Shown here piece after piece: positions 62,935-64,000 of a stretch of 64,000 nucleotides of DNA. The DNA lies in the NCBI RefSeq assembly GCF_021442025.1, contig NZ_CP090446.1, forward strand, positions 806,001 through 870,000. The letters run 5' to 3'. This stretch comes from Sphingobacterium sp. SRCM116780 (GTDB lineage Bacteria; Bacteroidota; Bacteroidia; Sphingobacteriales; Sphingobacteriaceae). The notes beneath the pieces were generated by a model, which saw only the letters and a program-made list of their open reading frames with translations, searched no databases and was not told where the DNA came from. Positions within the stretch are counted from its first letter, which is position 1; every line of letters starts with the position of its first letter. Both the position numbers and the translations under genes were made by a program.

Positions 62935-64000
62935 TTAGGATTTGATTGGCCAATTCATCTCAAATCCTGAGTAGAAACTGAAATTCTTTTCAGCAAGTTG
63001 CTTTAAGGATATAGGAACTTCCCATTGTTCACCTAAATTGCTAAAGGATTGACATGCAGTTACGAAATTCTGAAGACCAGTTTGATCTATATGACCAAAT
63101 ACTCCCCCAGTTTGTGCTGCATAACCAACGCCTAAGGTTGAGCCAATATCGCCATCAATAGGGCGGTCGAGTACACCTTCTTCCAAACAGCGGTAACTGT
63201 CCAAAGCCATGACATGCAAAAGTCGACTTTGTATAATCTTATTTTCTGGTAATACAGATGGTCTAGGTAATGAAGGATCTTGCCAAATGGTTTTCTTCCC
63301 GCTATCCTGATCGTAATCATAAAACCCTTTATTAGATTTTCGACCATTTCGACCCTCTTTTACAAGCTTCTCTAAGTAATGATAGCAACGTTGCTGACTA
63401 TTATGTAACTGGGGTAATTGATCATAGACATTTAACATGAGCTGCAAGGAAATTTCATCCAGTACAGCCAGAGGGCCTACAGCAAATCCTGCTTGACGAG
63501 CTTGTTCATCAATAGTTGTCGCTGGAATACCCTCTAACAGCATGGTGATCGCTTCCAGTAAGTAATTAAAAAAGATACGTGAAGTAAAGAAGGCTGGTCC
63601 ATCGTGAACGACGATTGGAATTTTACCGAGTTGTCGGGTTACTTTTAAGGCTTTCGCCAAAGTTTCCGCACTACTATGCTGACCACAAATGATCTCTACT
63701 AATGCCATACGATCTACAGGAGAAAAGAAATGCATACCAATGAAGTCCGCTGGTTTTGTGGTTACTCGTGCCAGCTCTGTGATCGGTAGAGAGGTGGTGT
63801 TGGAAGCAAAAAAGCCATTATTATAGAGATAAGGTAAACTTTCTGTACTTACAGCAGCTTTTAGTTCTTTATCTTCAAAAACGGCTTCAATGATCAAGTC
63901 GACCTCTTTCAAGTCGGTCATCTTTTCAGTAGGATGAATATGGGAGAGGAGTTTTTGTCTTTTTTGTTCATCCATTCGCCCTTGTTGCACCAATTTAGAA
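62935..64000 (-). CDS. 3-hydroxyacyl-CoA dehydrogenase, FadB/FadJ-type C-terminal part (5' end outside window)
   Basis: The frame is open to the window edge, and the first in-window codons read S-K-L-V-Q-Q, so the start and any enoyl-CoA hydratase domain lie outside. The visible 355 residues contain 'DLIIEAVFEDKELKAAV' and 'GFFASNTTSLPITELA' of the NAD-binding domain, 'PADFIGMHFFSPVDRMALVEII' with the catalytic His, 'VHDGPAFFTSRIFFNYLLEAI', and the second dehydrogenase-type C-terminal domain ('EGRNGRKSNKGFYDYD', 'MALDSYRCLEEGVL'). It belongs to the fatty-acid beta-oxidation alpha subunit. Odd-chain oxidation yields propionyl-CoA, so proximity to the prp operon makes sense. Confidence 0.88.
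   Translation of the reverse strand, partial: SKLVQQGRMDEQKRQKLLSHIHPTEKMTDLKEVDLIIEAVFEDKELKAAVSTESLPYLYNNGFFASNTTSLPITELARVTTKPADFIGMHFFSPVDRMALVEIICGQHSSAETLAKALKVTRQLGKIPIVVHDGPAFFTSRIFFNYLLEAITMLLEGIPATTIDEQARQAGFAVGPLAVLDEISLQLMLNVYDQLPQLHNSQQRCYHYLEKLVKEGRNGRKSNKGFYDYDQDSGKKTIWQDPSLPRPSVLPENKIIQSRLLHVMALDSYRCLEEGVLDRPIDGDIGSTLGVGYAAQTGGVFGHIDQTGLQNFVTACQSFSNLGEQWEVPISLKQLAEKNFSFYSGFEMNWPIKS

Overview
The window looks like a chromosomal segment from a Bacteroidota species, most likely of the Sphingobacterium group. The support is AT-rich DNA, promoters of the TTTG-N18/20-TAnnTTTG type, weak ribosome binding sites, a FecI/FecR/STN-receptor system, a MurF-alanine racemase fusion, DKNYY and LURP-one type proteins, and many TonB or outer-membrane barrel genes. 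The species assignment is inference, because no marker gene such as 16S rRNA is present.

Layout. Bases 1-5867 carry a plus-strand sugar-oxidation cluster: TIM-barrel isomerase (cut by the window edge), NupG-like transporter, GMC oxidoreductase, Tat-exported Gfo/Idh protein and gluconate-dehydrogenase subunit-3-like lipoprotein. Bases 5905-9451 hold an acyl-ACP thioesterase, a small unknown protein and two lipoproteins. Bases 9452-13266 are an accessory patch: hairpin-dense non-coding DNA, two tRNA-Gly/tRNA-Leu cassettes and, between them, an intact IS3-family element and a repeat-rich stretch. Bases 13267-20042 hold a complete minus-strand thiamine operon (thiS-C-tenI-like-D-E-G-H-F) behind a TPP riboswitch. 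After an intergenic region with a very strong hairpin comes an ECF sigma/anti-sigma/outer-membrane receptor operon (20789-25090).

Bases 25233-41633 contain housekeeping and unknown genes: Nudix hydrolase, membrane proteins, DJ-1/AraC regulator, SRPBCC protein, a third copy of the tRNA cassette, RecX, MurF-Alr, DUF502, DUF1801, a degenerate LytS-like kinase, HAD phosphatase, a DoxX/DUF2071/methyltransferase operon, an alpha/beta hydrolase and a SWIM-SNF2 helicase. Bases 41674-54720 hold a second ECF sigma operon, a LURP-one protein, an acetyltransferase, a TonB receptor, a surface-antigen barrel, an M1 peptidase, a coupled pair of paralogous membrane proteins, an SSS symporter and a TetR-controlled MFS exporter. 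Bases 55004-58608 hold a VanW protein, an XRE regulator facing palindromic operators, an unknown 192-aa protein and a small barrel. Bases 59303-64000 carry the 2-methylcitrate cycle (prpB-prpC-prpD) facing a 3-hydroxyacyl-CoA dehydrogenase that runs off the window.

The clearest unusual signals are: three near-identical tRNA-Gly/tRNA-Leu cassettes in 19 kb; an IS whose right end alone carries a four-unit repeat array; a 23-bp perfect hairpin in the 0.75-kb gap before the sigma operon; the XRE operator region; the LytS-like protein with Glu in place of the phospho-acceptor His; and the coupled paralogous membrane pair. No CRISPR array, prophage or recognised defence system was found.
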